Assembly: GCA_030622125.1 (NCBI GenBank)
Contig: JAUXGM010000004.1
Coordinates: 1-34,156 of the forward strand
From: a bacterium
GTDB lineage: Bacteria > AUK180
Length of the DNA: 34,156 nucleotides
Reading direction: 5' to 3'
Part shown: in pieces, positions 12,638-19,401 of the stretch
Layout of the letters: each line of letters begins with the position of its first letter
How positions within the stretch are numbered: position 1 is the stretch's first letter
Position numbers and translations under genes: made by a program
The notes under the pieces: generated by a model
Database searches by the model: none
The model's input: only the letters and a program-made list of their open reading frames with translations
What the model was told of the DNA's origin: nothing

Positions 12638-12667
12638 CCTCTGCGAATTCTGCGTCTCTGTGGTGAA
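12638..12667 (-). repeat. Dispersed repeat, CACCGCAGAGACGC type, inverted copy 2
   Basis: CCTCTGCGAATTCTGCG followed by TCTCTGTGGTGAA, the reverse complement (with differences) of the copy at 12182-12210. The two form an inverted pair about 430 bp apart. Confidence 0.65.
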
Positions 12668-12883
12668 TCTCTCCTTTCTTCAACTCAAAACTTCTTTCAT
12701 TCCCCGTCCCCAATTTGTGATACCTGTATTGTAAAATTACAACAAATAATAGTCCTATGGTTGAAATATAGTCAAACAGTCAGAATTCTTCGGCACATAT
12801 GCGAATATGCGAATATACGTATATTGCCTTTAAAAAAACTGACAAAATCTCAAGGATAAATTTTAATGATGCGAATAAAAATG

Positions 12884-12922
12884 CTCCCCCAATTCATTTG
12901 AAATTAAATTAAAAAAGGGGGA
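12884..12922 (+). repeat. Inverted repeat with CCCCC/GGGGG ends
   Basis: TCCCCCAATT and AATTAAAAAAGGGGGA face each other across about 20 bases. It could fold as a weak hairpin and resembles other short dispersed palindromes. A terminator role is possible but unsupported. Confidence 0.35.
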
Positions 12923-12994
12923 AAAAGTGCTAGGTTGCCGGTTTAACGGTTTCAGATTTTATTGGTTGAGATTTGAGAAAAAATGGAAAAAGTG
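12923..12994 (+). repeat. Direct repeat flanking the toxin-antitoxin-like pair, left copy
   Basis: It starts AAAAAGTGCTAGGTTG and ends with a 29-base stretch (12966-12994) beginning TTGAGATTTGAG that is identical to 14211-14239. The preceding TTTCAGATTTT is shared too. The right copy lies about 1.2 kb away, beyond the HEPN gene. Confidence 0.85.
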
Positions 12995-13047
12995 GTGAAG
13001 TTTCAGAAACATATTGGATTTTGTTTGTAGAAGAAGATGACATTTAT

Positions 13048-13076
13048 TTGACTTAAATAAATAAAAAATATATAAT
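13048..13076 (+). promoter_or_regulatory. Promoter of the HTH-nucleotidyltransferase/HEPN pair
   Basis: TTGACT (13048-13053), a 17-bp spacer and a perfect TATAAT (13071-13076). It is 56 bases upstream of the ATG and just outside the left direct repeat, so the cassette carries its own promoter. Confidence 0.65.
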
Positions 13077-13079
13077 TGA

Positions 13080-13117
13080 GTATAAAAAGTATACAAATGT
13101 ATAAAAAAAGTATACAA
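13080..13117 (+). promoter_or_regulatory. Candidate operator: two direct GTATA(A)n GTATACAA repeats
   Basis: GTATAAAAAGTATACAA (13080-13096) and GTATAAAAAAAGTATACAA (13099-13117) lie side by side, 19 bp apart, over the expected transcription start. The first protein of the pair has an N-terminal winged helix, so autoregulation through these repeats is plausible but inferred. Confidence 0.5.
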
Positions 13118-13131
13118 CGGGAGATGGAGAA

Positions 13132-13731
13132 ATGGAGTTAGCAATCTTAAATAAATTATTTACTTCCAAAATAAGAGTAAAAATTCTAAACCTATTATTA
13201 TTAAATTCGGAAGATAAATATTATTTAAGACAAATAGAATCTATTATTAAACATCCAGTGAGAGGTATACAAAAAGAACTGTATAATTTAACAAATTTAG
13301 GAATTGTAAAAAAAGAATATGAAGGGAACAGAAATTATTATAGGATCAATAAAAAATGTCCCATCTTCAATGAATTGAGATCTCTTTTCTTAAAATATTC
13401 GGCATTATCCGAAATTCTCAAAGAAAAATTATCCGAATATGATATAGATTATGCTTTTATCTACGGGTCTTATGCTATGGGAACAGAGCGAAAAGGTAGT
13501 GATGTTGACTTATTTATTATAGGAAATGCTACTTCAAAGATCATTTCCACAATGCTATCTGATATTAATGAAATTTTTTATCGCGAAATAAATTATGTTA
13601 TATTTTCTAAAAAAGAATTTTTAAAAAAATATAGATTAAATAATAATTTTATTAAAACGATTTCTAAAAATAAAAAGCTTTTCTTAATTGGAAATGAAAA
13701 TGAGTTTAAAAGATTTATTAAATCAAGGTAA
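13132..13731 (+). CDS. Winged-helix/nucleotidyltransferase fusion, MNT-type antitoxin candidate
   Basis: A 199-residue protein with GGAGATGGAGAA directly before the ATG. Residues 1-75 look like an ArsR/MarR-type winged helix (VKILNLLLLNSEDKYYLRQI, then VRGIQKELYNLTNLGIVKKE and a wing at EGNRNYYRI). Residues 105-160 are a minimal nucleotidyltransferase: FIYGSYAMGTERKGSDVDLF with GS at 112-113 and acidic residues Asp124 and Asp126. The third carboxylate position appears to be Asn154 (REINYVIF), which may be normal for this HTH-linked subfamily. In MNT/HEPN systems the nucleotidyltransferase partner neutralises the HEPN toxin, sometimes by adding AMP. The next gene overlaps its end. Family assignment is firm; an antitoxin role is inferred from context. 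Confidence 0.8.
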   Translation: MELAILNKLFTSKIRVKILNLLLLNSEDKYYLRQIESIIKHPVRGIQKELYNLTNLGIVKKEYEGNRNYYRINKKCPIFNELRSLFLKYSALSEILKEKLSEYDIDYAFIYGSYAMGTERKGSDVDLFIIGNATSKIISTMLSDINEIFYREINYVIFSKKEFLKKYRLNNNFIKTISKNKKLFLIGNENEFKRFIKSR

Positions 13732-14140
13732 ATTAAAACCTCATAAAACAAACAAAGAAGAAATAAAAATGCTTTTACAACTTATAAATAGAGATATTCA
13801 GGATGCTTTGATTGAAACTCTTTCTGAAGATAGACGTTTTGCAATTGCTTATAATGTTATTTTACAATCGGCAACAGTTATTTTATATTGTAAAGGTTAT
13901 AAAACTACAGGCACAGGGCATCATTATACGACATTTCTTTCACTGAAATTCATTCTTGGAAAAAATTATTATGCTCTAATTAATTATTTTAATGATTGTA
14001 GAGCCAAAAGAAATTTAACCGATTATATTTCAGCAGGACAGATATCTGAAAAGGAAGCAAATGAAATAGTTGATGAAGCAAAAAAGTTCCATGAATTTCT
14101 TATAAGTTGGCTGAAAAAGAACTATCCAAATTATTTATAA
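13700..14140 (+). CDS. HEPN-domain protein, toxin candidate paired with the nucleotidyltransferase
   Basis: The gene overlaps the preceding one by about 30 bases in another frame. I take the ATG at 13700 (MSLKDLLNQGKLKPH), seven bases after GGA; an ATG at 13694 is also possible. About 146 mostly helical residues follow. HEPN features are a helix with RRFAIAYNVILQSATVILYCKG and a later helix with CRAKRNLTDYISAGQ. The R-X-K-R-N-X3-Y pattern stands where many HEPN ribonucleases carry R-X4-6-H; I see no histidine at that place, so RNase activity cannot be assumed. The small size and tight coupling to a nucleotidyltransferase gene support a toxin-antitoxin-like pair. The function is inferred and a non-toxic role is possible. 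Confidence 0.7.
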   Translation: MSLKDLLNQGKLKPHKTNKEEIKMLLQLINRDIQDALIETLSEDRRFAIAYNVILQSATVILYCKGYKTTGTGHHYTTFLSLKFILGKNYYALINYFNDCRAKRNLTDYISAGQISEKEANEIVDEAKKFHEFLISWLKKNYPNYL

Positions 14141-14142
14141 AA

Positions 14143-14239
14143 AAAGTGTCAGGTTGACCCTATTACAGATGGAATTTCTAACGGGGCAAGCAGTTTCAGA
14201 TTTTGAGGGTTTGAGATTTGAGAAAAAATGGAAAAAGTG
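14143..14239 (+). repeat. Direct repeat flanking the toxin-antitoxin-like pair, right copy
   Basis: It starts AAAAGTGTCAGGTTGACC immediately after the HEPN stop codon and ends with the 29-base stretch at 14211-14239 identical to 12966-12994. The middle contains an insertion of about 25 bases relative to the left copy. Confidence 0.85.
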
Positions 14240-14273
14240 ATATATTTATATAAAATAAAAAAAAGGAAATGTA

Positions 14274-14351
14274 ATGAATAACATAAAAAATATTTATGTA
14301 GTTCGTTCTTTACTTGTGTTATTTGCATTAAATAAAATAAAAGAGGCGTAA
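14274..14351 (+). CDS. Possible 25-residue leader peptide ahead of the Fic gene
   Basis: AAAAGGAAAT precedes an ATG at 14274 that opens a 25-codon frame (MNNIKNIYVVRSLLV, then LFALNKIKEA) ending in TAA at 14349. It is in the same frame as the Fic gene, whose ATG follows the stop by three bases. It could be a translated leader for coupling, a decayed N terminus of Fic, or chance. No homology is recognised. Confidence 0.3.
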   Translation: MNNIKNIYVVRSLLVLFALNKIKEA

Positions 14352-14354
14352 AAT

Positions 14355-15404
14355 ATGGAAATAAAAATTTTTAAACCAACTTTCCAATATACGGATAAAA
14401 CGGTTAAATATTTAAATAAAATTACAGAAGCCCGAACAATAATAATGAATTCACCGCTTATCCCCAAATGGGAAGTATCATTAAGAAAGAGAGCTTTACT
14501 GACAAATGCCCATTCTTCCACAGCTATTGAAGGCAATATCCTTTCACTTGAAGAGGTTACCGCTCTTTCTGAAGGGAGAGATATAATGGTTAAAAGGAAA
14601 GATAAGCAGGAAGTTCTTAATTATCTCGAAATGCTTGACAAAATTCCTAAATTTGCAAAAATTATCCCCTTTAAAAAGTCGGATTTTTTAAAAATCCATA
14701 AGATTATTGTAAATAATACATTAAAAGACCCGGAAGATGAAGGCAGGTTTAGAACAAGGCAGGTTGTTGTCGGAAATAAATATACAGGTGAAATTGTCTT
14801 CAAACCACCACAAACGAAGAAAGTTTCTGAATTAGTTGATAGATTTCTAAATTGGTTAAATTTAACTACCATTAATAATTTAAGTCCTGTAATAGCAGCA
14901 GGGATAACACATTACGAAATAGTTAGAATTCACCCTTTTGTAGATGGGAATGGGCGAACAGCTCGAATAATTGCAACTCTAATACTTTATAAAAGCGGAT
15001 TTGATACAAAGCGGTTTTTTGCATTGGATGATTATTATGATCAGGATAGAGCAAGATATTATAATACCTTAAAAAATATTGATCAAAATACTCTTGATTT
15101 AACGGATTGGTTGGAATATTTTACGGAAGGTCTTTTAATAAGTATTGAAACGGTTAAAAAAAGGGTGATTGGATTGAGCAAAGATATCAAGATATTAAAA
15201 GAACAGGGACAGGTTGCCTTAAATGAAAGACAGATGAAGATTGTTGAATTTATCTTGAAAAATGGGAAAATTACAAATAAAAATGTAAGAGAATTGTTTG
15301 GATTATCAAATCGGGTTGCCCTTGATGTTTTAAATAAATTGATTAAATTAAAGGTTATAGAAACAAAAGGAAAAGGAAGTGGAATACATTACACACTCAG
15401 ATAA
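14355..15404 (+). CDS. Fic-family protein (class II, N-terminally autoinhibited) with C-terminal winged helix
   Basis: A 349-residue protein with GAGG eight bases before the ATG. The inhibitory motif SSTAIEGN (Ser55, Glu59, Gly60) lies N-terminal to the core, which defines class II Fic proteins; Glu59 blocks productive ATP binding. The active site RIHPFVDGNGRTAR matches HPFx(D/E)GNGRxxR exactly, with His194 as base. From about residue 285, LNERQMKIVEFILKNGKITN and VRELFGLSNRVALDVLNKLI form a winged helix that probably binds DNA. Fic enzymes usually transfer AMP to hydroxyl groups of target proteins; the target here is unknown. It sits between repeat clusters and beside a toxin-antitoxin-like cassette, which suggests an accessory or stress role. 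Confidence 0.9.
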   Translation: MEIKIFKPTFQYTDKTVKYLNKITEARTIIMNSPLIPKWEVSLRKRALLTNAHSSTAIEGNILSLEEVTALSEGRDIMVKRKDKQEVLNYLEMLDKIPKFAKIIPFKKSDFLKIHKIIVNNTLKDPEDEGRFRTRQVVVGNKYTGEIVFKPPQTKKVSELVDRFLNWLNLTTINNLSPVIAAGITHYEIVRIHPFVDGNGRTARIIATLILYKSGFDTKRFFALDDYYDQDRARYYNTLKNIDQNTLDLTDWLEYFTEGLLISIETVKKRVIGLSKDIKILKEQGQVALNERQMKIVEFILKNGKITNKNVRELFGLSNRVALDVLNKLIKLKVIETKGKGSGIHYTLR

Positions 15405-15406
15405 TA

Positions 15407-15440
15407 ACCTCACGATCGACCTCACGATCTACCTCACGAT
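15407..15440 (+). repeat. 12-bp tandem repeat just after the Fic stop codons
   Basis: Nearly three units of ACCTCACGATCG/ACCTCACGATCT/ACCTCACGATTA follow the double TAA of fic. In the fic frame they would read PHDR-PHDL-PHD-stop. Confidence 0.8.
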
Positions 15441-15484
15441 TAAGATAATAAAGAAGAAAAAAACAGGGACGGTGGCAGAAAGCA

Positions 15485-15512
15485 ATTAACAATTGACAAT
15501 GGACAATTAGAA
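15485..15512. repeat. Dispersed repeat, AATTGACAATGGACAATT type
   Basis: CAATTAACAATTGACAATGG then ACAATTAG. The opposite strand of the same motif lies at the right edge of the window (34134-34156, ATTGTCAATTGTCCATTGTC). I recall this motif as scattered in many environmental genomes. Confidence 0.65.
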
Positions 15513-15529
15513 AGACAATAAATAAAGAT

Positions 15530-15578
15530 GGATTCCTAATTCCCCGATCAGGTCGAGGACAGGCAAGTTAGGAATGAC
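15530..15578 (-). repeat. Dispersed repeat family R2, inverted copy 2
   Basis: The ends GGATTCCTAA and TTAGGAATGAC are inverted with respect to each other and match the outer boxes of the element at 12431-12503 in opposite orientation. Confidence 0.6.
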
Positions 15579-15601
15579 AGGAAATAAATGAAGAATGACG
15601 G

Positions 15602-15670
15602 GAAAAGATAGATTCTTTCCAAAAAATCGGGGTTTGAATAATCGGCTGATAAATCCCTCGGAATAACGAG
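15602..15670 (-). repeat. Dispersed repeat family R1, inverted copy 2
   Basis: On the minus strand it reads CGTTATTCCGAGGG, then GCCGATTATTCAAA, then GGAAAGAATCTATCTTTTC, clearly the same element as 12232-12299 but reversed. Confidence 0.75.
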
Positions 15671-15706
15671 AAGATAACGGCGTTTTCAACTGGAGCCTCT
15701 TGATTG

Positions 15707-15739
15707 ACACCGATGCTATTGTTTTTTTGTTTTCGGTGT
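15707..15739. terminator. Imperfect hairpin downstream of ybeY
   Basis: ACACCGA (15707-15713) and TCGGTGT (15733-15739) can form a 7-bp stem with a 19-base loop, 37 bases after the ybeY stop codon. There is no T-run in the right place on either strand, so a terminator role is only a possibility. Confidence 0.25.
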
Positions 15740-15775
15740 ATTAGTTAGATGTCAAGATTAAAATTATATAATTAT

Positions 15776-16246
15776 TTACATGTTATTTTCAATATATTTA
15801 ATAATATCATTTTTTAAATTTTCCATCTCCCTTTCTTTTTTTTCGGTTTCATGTGTATATCCGAATACATGCAAAAGAGCGTGGCTTAAAAAATTCAAAA
15901 GGGATTTTTTCCTGTCAATAAAAGTCTTATCCGAATCCCTTATCACCTCATCCCAGTTGATAACAATGTCGCCTATATAATTACTGTCATCGTTTATATA
16001 GGAAAATGACAATTCATTTGTGGGTTTATTGATATTTCTGTATTTTTTATTGAGTTTTTTCATCTCTTTATCATTGCAAACAAGTATATCCACAACATCC
16101 TTTTTACCGATGATTGAAGCAACAATGATCTTATTTTTCAATAAAAAGCGTATGATCTCGTTTATTGCTTTTTTCATAAAAGGAACATATATGTTTTTGG
16201 ATTTTATATTTTGATAAGTAATTTCAACTTTTATTTTGTTTTTCAT
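15776..16246 (-). CDS. ybeY: Endoribonuclease YbeY (rRNA maturation and ribosome quality control)
   Basis: A 156-residue zinc metalloprotein. The signature HALLHVFGYTHETEKKEREM supplies three zinc ligands in HX3HX5H spacing (His122, His126, His132). The preceding region has NKKYRNINKPTNELSFSY, the conserved segment of the family. Length is typical. The ATG at 16246 lies inside the end of pgpH with a 23-base overlap. Known role: trimming of 16S rRNA 3' ends and removal of defective 70S ribosomes. It is the last gene of the operon, and the pgpH-ybeY neighbourhood is conserved in many bacteria. Confidence 0.93.
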   Translation of the reverse strand: MKNKIKVEITYQNIKSKNIYVPFMKKAINEIIRFLLKNKIIVASIIGKKDVVDILVCNDKEMKKLNKKYRNINKPTNELSFSYINDDSNYIGDIVINWDEVIRDSDKTFIDRKKSLLNFLSHALLHVFGYTHETEKKEREMENLKNDIIKYIENNM

Positions 16247-18458
16247 ACTCTATTCTTTTGTGATACATTGTTTGGATGGTCTTAATAAAACTATTTGCAA
16301 CCTTGTAAAGTTCCTGAAGAGTTATAGGACAGTTAGAGAATTGTTCCTCTTCAATCAAAAGTTTGTTCAAAGTATCCATTACCATATTTTTAATTGTTGA
16401 ATATCTATAATTTTTTAAGATTCGGGATTGAGCCTCTACACGATCAGCAAACATTACAATTGCCGATTCTTTAAATGTCGGTTTATTCCCCTGATATCTA
16501 AACTCATTTTCATCAAGTTCTTTAATCTTTCCATCGTCGAACATATCTTTCGCCTTTTTATAAAAGTATTTCATAAAGGTTGTTCCATGATGTTCAAGAA
16601 TAATTTTTCTAACCGGCTTCGGCAACATATATTCAAGGGATAATTCATATCCGTAAGTTACATGCTGACGAAGGTATTTTGCGCTTATTAACGGACCTAT
16701 TTTGTCATGTGGATTTTTCCCATTGAATTGGTTCTCAATGAAATAATTTGGTGTCTTTACCTTACCGATATCGTGAAAATGTGCCCCGAGCTTTGCTATT
16801 ATGGGATTTGCATCGATCTCTAATGCTGCGGGTTCGGAAAGATTGCCGACTGCAACAGAATGCTGATAAGTACCCGGTGCTACAAGCGTTAAATTCTTTA
16901 AAGCGGGATGTTCGCCACTTAGAAGTTCTATCATTTGAAAAGTAGTCGTAATATCAAATATACTCTCAAATAACGGTACGAACGATATTAAGAGAATATA
17001 TGACAAAAGATTTCCTATGATAACGGATATGCTGTTATAAAAAATAATACCACCTGGAAAGCCCTTCATCAATCCAAATAAAATTGGAACGGAGATCGAA
17101 AGAAATCCAAAGAGTAAGAAATTGAAAAACAATGTAGTTCGTTTGAAAATGTCTTTTGTAAAATAAATGGTAAAGGCGGAATTTACAATGCCATAAAGTA
17201 ATACATCAATACCATACCCAAAAAAGAATGATGCGATGATAGAAAGTATCAATGAAGCATATATTGCAAGGTTGGTATCTAAAAAGAGTATTATAACAAT
17301 AGTAAAAAAAGAGAAAGGTAAAGCATAGAAGGATAAAAAACTACTTGAACTGGTTCCAATTAAAAAATTTATAAAAAGCATTACTACTAAAAATACAATA
17401 AAATCAAAGAACAGAACAAGATATGCTTCATTCGTTCTGAATATATTTGCAGCGAATTTTTTAATGTAAAAAAATAAAAGCAAAAAACTTAAAAGAATAA
17501 AAAGTGATAATCCTATGATCCTTTTGACCGTTACATTCGTTGCAAGAAAATTATTCAGAACGGTTATTATTCTTTTATCCTTATCGGTAAAGATCTTTCC
17601 GTTTTGTAGAATGATCTGCCTCTTGAAAAAATTATCCTTTACCGGTTGTGTATTTTCAATGACTATTTTCTCTCTTTTTAGCGTCTCTTCGCGGTCAAAA
17701 GTAATATTTGAGGTTAGATAGTATCGCATGACCTGCAATATAAATTTTCTCAATTTATCTATTTGAAATTTGTACGAACCGATCTCTTCAATAACATTGT
17801 CAACCGTTATAATTTCAAGAATACTTTTGGTTATCTCATTACCATTTGGATATTTAATAACCGTAAAGGATTGATTTTTACCCCATCTTAATAAATTCTC
17901 CGTTAAAATATCTTTGCTCGAAACGATCCCGTTTCTAAAATAAGGAACTAAATATAAGTAAATTGTATTGGTGATCTCCTCGTAATTTATAATCCTGAAT
18001 AATTCATTCCATTCATTTTTTGAAAGATTAAGAAATGGATATATTTTTGCCAATCTGTTTCGTTTTGCATAAACGGAAAGAGAATGATTATTTTTTATTT
18101 TTTTTATATCGGAAAACAAGGTAATAATATTATCATAGAAATTCTTTTCAACCTCCTGATCTATTGAAAAGATAGCAGGTAATTTTGCCAACCGTAATTT
18201 TATTATATTCTCTGTTTTTTCATTATTATCAACAGAAAAATCAATTGGAGAAATGTAATCTGATCTTATAATTTCTCCGATCTTATAGTTTGCCATATCA
18301 AATTTATAGCTTTTATTGAATATAAGAAAAACGATGAGTAAGGTTGCAAATACAATTAACGATTTAAAATAGCAATCTTTTTTCGCACCACTGATCTTTA
18401 TTGCATTTTGAAGTTTTCTAAGTAAGTAATTCGGATTCAATCTATTTTTTTTGTTCAT
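16224..18458 (-). CDS. pgpH: 7TMR-HD membrane phosphohydrolase (PgpH-type, cyclic-di-AMP phosphodiesterase)
   Basis: I place the start at 18458 (MNKKNRLNPNYLLRK), giving 744 residues and a 17-base overlap with phoH; an ATG at 18473 is also possible. One N-terminal membrane helix (SLIVFATLLIVFLIF) precedes a large extracytoplasmic 7TMR-HDED domain (about 50-310). A block of seven membrane helices follows, for example IIGLSLFILLSFLLLFFY. The cytoplasmic HD domain then begins with LVAPGTYQHSVAVGNLSE, contains GAHFHDIGKVKTPNYF with the HD metal pair, and ILEHHGTT. Homologues degrade cyclic-di-AMP to pApA. Placement between phoH and ybeY is the classic arrangement. Activity on c-di-AMP is inferred from the family. 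Confidence 0.9.
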   Translation of the reverse strand: MNKKNRLNPNYLLRKLQNAIKISGAKKDCYFKSLIVFATLLIVFLIFNKSYKFDMANYKIGEIIRSDYISPIDFSVDNNEKTENIIKLRLAKLPAIFSIDQEVEKNFYDNIITLFSDIKKIKNNHSLSVYAKRNRLAKIYPFLNLSKNEWNELFRIINYEEITNTIYLYLVPYFRNGIVSSKDILTENLLRWGKNQSFTVIKYPNGNEITKSILEIITVDNVIEEIGSYKFQIDKLRKFILQVMRYYLTSNITFDREETLKREKIVIENTQPVKDNFFKRQIILQNGKIFTDKDKRIITVLNNFLATNVTVKRIIGLSLFILLSFLLLFFYIKKFAANIFRTNEAYLVLFFDFIVFLVVMLFINFLIGTSSSSFLSFYALPFSFFTIVIILFLDTNLAIYASLILSIIASFFFGYGIDVLLYGIVNSAFTIYFTKDIFKRTTLFFNFLLFGFLSISVPILFGLMKGFPGGIIFYNSISVIIGNLLSYILLISFVPLFESIFDITTTFQMIELLSGEHPALKNLTLVAPGTYQHSVAVGNLSEPAALEIDANPIIAKLGAHFHDIGKVKTPNYFIENQFNGKNPHDKIGPLISAKYLRQHVTYGYELSLEYMLPKPVRKIILEHHGTTFMKYFYKKAKDMFDDGKIKELDENEFRYQGNKPTFKESAIVMFADRVEAQSRILKNYRYSTIKNMVMDTLNKLLIEEEQFSNCPITLQELYKVANSFIKTIQTMYHKRIEYEKQNKS

Positions 18459-19401
18459 ATTTTGTAAATGCATCAATGATCTTTTGCACAATTGGATGTC
18501 TTACAACATCATTTCTTGAAAGATTTATTATCTCTATTCCATCAATACCCCTTAATATTTTTGAGATAACCACAAGCCCTGATTGTTTTTTATTTATGAG
18601 ATCAATCTGGGTAATATCACCGGTTACCACAAGTTTTGAGCTATAACCTACCCTTGTTAAAAGCATTTTCATTTGTTCAATCGTGGTATTTTGTCCTTCA
18701 TCAAGAATAATAAATGAATCATTTAAGGTTCTTCCTCGCATGAAAGCAAGAGGAGCAACCTCTATTATGCCTTTCTCCATCATGGCAGCAGCTTTATTAA
18801 AACTCAGATGTTCATAAAGTGCATCAAATATCGGTTTTAGGTACGGATCTATTTTTTGTGCAATATCACCCGGAAGAAATCCTAATTTCTCTCCGGCTTC
18901 AACAGCAGGTCTGGTTACTATCAATCTTGTAACCTCGTGTTCTAAAAGTGATTCCACTGCCCTAGCAACTGCGAGGTATGTTTTCCCTGTTCCCGCCGGA
19001 CCAACACAGACAGTAAAATCACTTTCTTTGAGTGCCTGTAAATATTTTTCCTGTCCAAATGTTTTTGGTTGAACAAAACCTTTTTGATGTCCCACTCTTA
19101 TGAAAGAACTGAAAAGTTTTTCTGAGTTCTGTAATCCATTTTCTTTACTGTTATCTATAAGATATTTTATTACTTTCTTGTTTATTTTATATCCTTTTGT
19201 TATTGAATTTGAAAGATCTTTTATCAGATTTATAACTTGTTTTTCAGTTTCCTTATCATCATCCGTAATCGTAATATTTTCATTTATGGCACTGATGTTT
19301 ACATTATAAACCTTTTCAATATATTTGAGATTTTCATCATTTGTGCCGAACAAAGCCGATAATTTCCCCTGTTCATTGAGACCTGTAAGATTAATTTTCA
19401 T
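18442..19401 (-). CDS. phoH: PhoH-family ATPase (PhoH/YbeZ-like)
   Basis: A 319-residue cytoplasmic protein. Residues 1-65 form a small KH-like N-terminal region. The Walker A motif GPAGTGKT is at 134-141, Walker B is in SFIILDEGQNTT near 230, and sensor-like VVTGDITQIDL follows near 260. These are the family hallmarks and the length is standard. The start ATG lies inside the end of aspS (11-base overlap), about eight bases after AGGA. PhoH proteins are thought to act as RNA helicases or RNA-associated ATPases that work with YbeY in ribosome maturation; the co-transcribed ybeY supports this, though the activity is poorly characterised. Confidence 0.92.
   Translation of the reverse strand: MKINLTGLNEQGKLSALFGTNDENLKYIEKVYNVNISAINENITITDDDKETEKQVINLIKDLSNSITKGYKINKKVIKYLIDNSKENGLQNSEKLFSSFIRVGHQKGFVQPKTFGQEKYLQALKESDFTVCVGPAGTGKTYLAVARAVESLLEHEVTRLIVTRPAVEAGEKLGFLPGDIAQKIDPYLKPIFDALYEHLSFNKAAAMMEKGIIEVAPLAFMRGRTLNDSFIILDEGQNTTIEQMKMLLTRVGYSSKLVVTGDITQIDLINKKQSGLVVISKILRGIDGIEIINLSRNDVVRHPIVQKIIDAFTKYEQKK

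Larger units (their letters stand above)
12051..13047. other. Repeat-rich intergenic region without genes
   Basis: About 1 kb between ssnA and the toxin-antitoxin-like pair. Short open frames here are not backed by ribosome sites or recognisable proteins. It contains several short dispersed repeats, listed separately, of types I recognise as widely scattered in environmental bacterial genomes. Between 12668 and 12883 I see only an AT-rich stretch that includes a short alternating GCGAATAT/ATATACGTATAT motif near 12800. A promoter for ssnA should lie just upstream of 12050, but I cannot point to a convincing one. Confidence 0.6.
15405..15775. other. Repeat-rich intergenic region between fic and ybeY
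   Basis: About 370 bases without a credible gene. It holds, from left to right, a 12-bp tandem repeat, an AATTGACAATGGACAATT repeat, inverted copies of repeat families R2 and R1, and an imperfect hairpin. Confidence 0.6.

Noticed and set aside
12469-12666. A 65-codon hydrophobic frame in the repeat-rich gap
   Set aside because: It runs through dispersed repeats (R2 and the inverted CACCGCAGAGACGC copy) and has no Shine-Dalgarno or homology.
12182-12667. Possible CRISPR array in the repeat-rich gap
   Set aside because: The repeats belong to different families, differ in length and orientation, and have no regular spacers; no cas gene is near.
15507-15710. A 67-codon minus-strand frame after fic
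   Set aside because: It is composed of inverted R1 and R2 repeats and lacks a start signal.
15704-15739. TTGACA-like box downstream of fic as a promoter
   Set aside because: No acceptable -10 box follows at 16-18 bp and no gene starts on that strand; it overlaps an imperfect hairpin.
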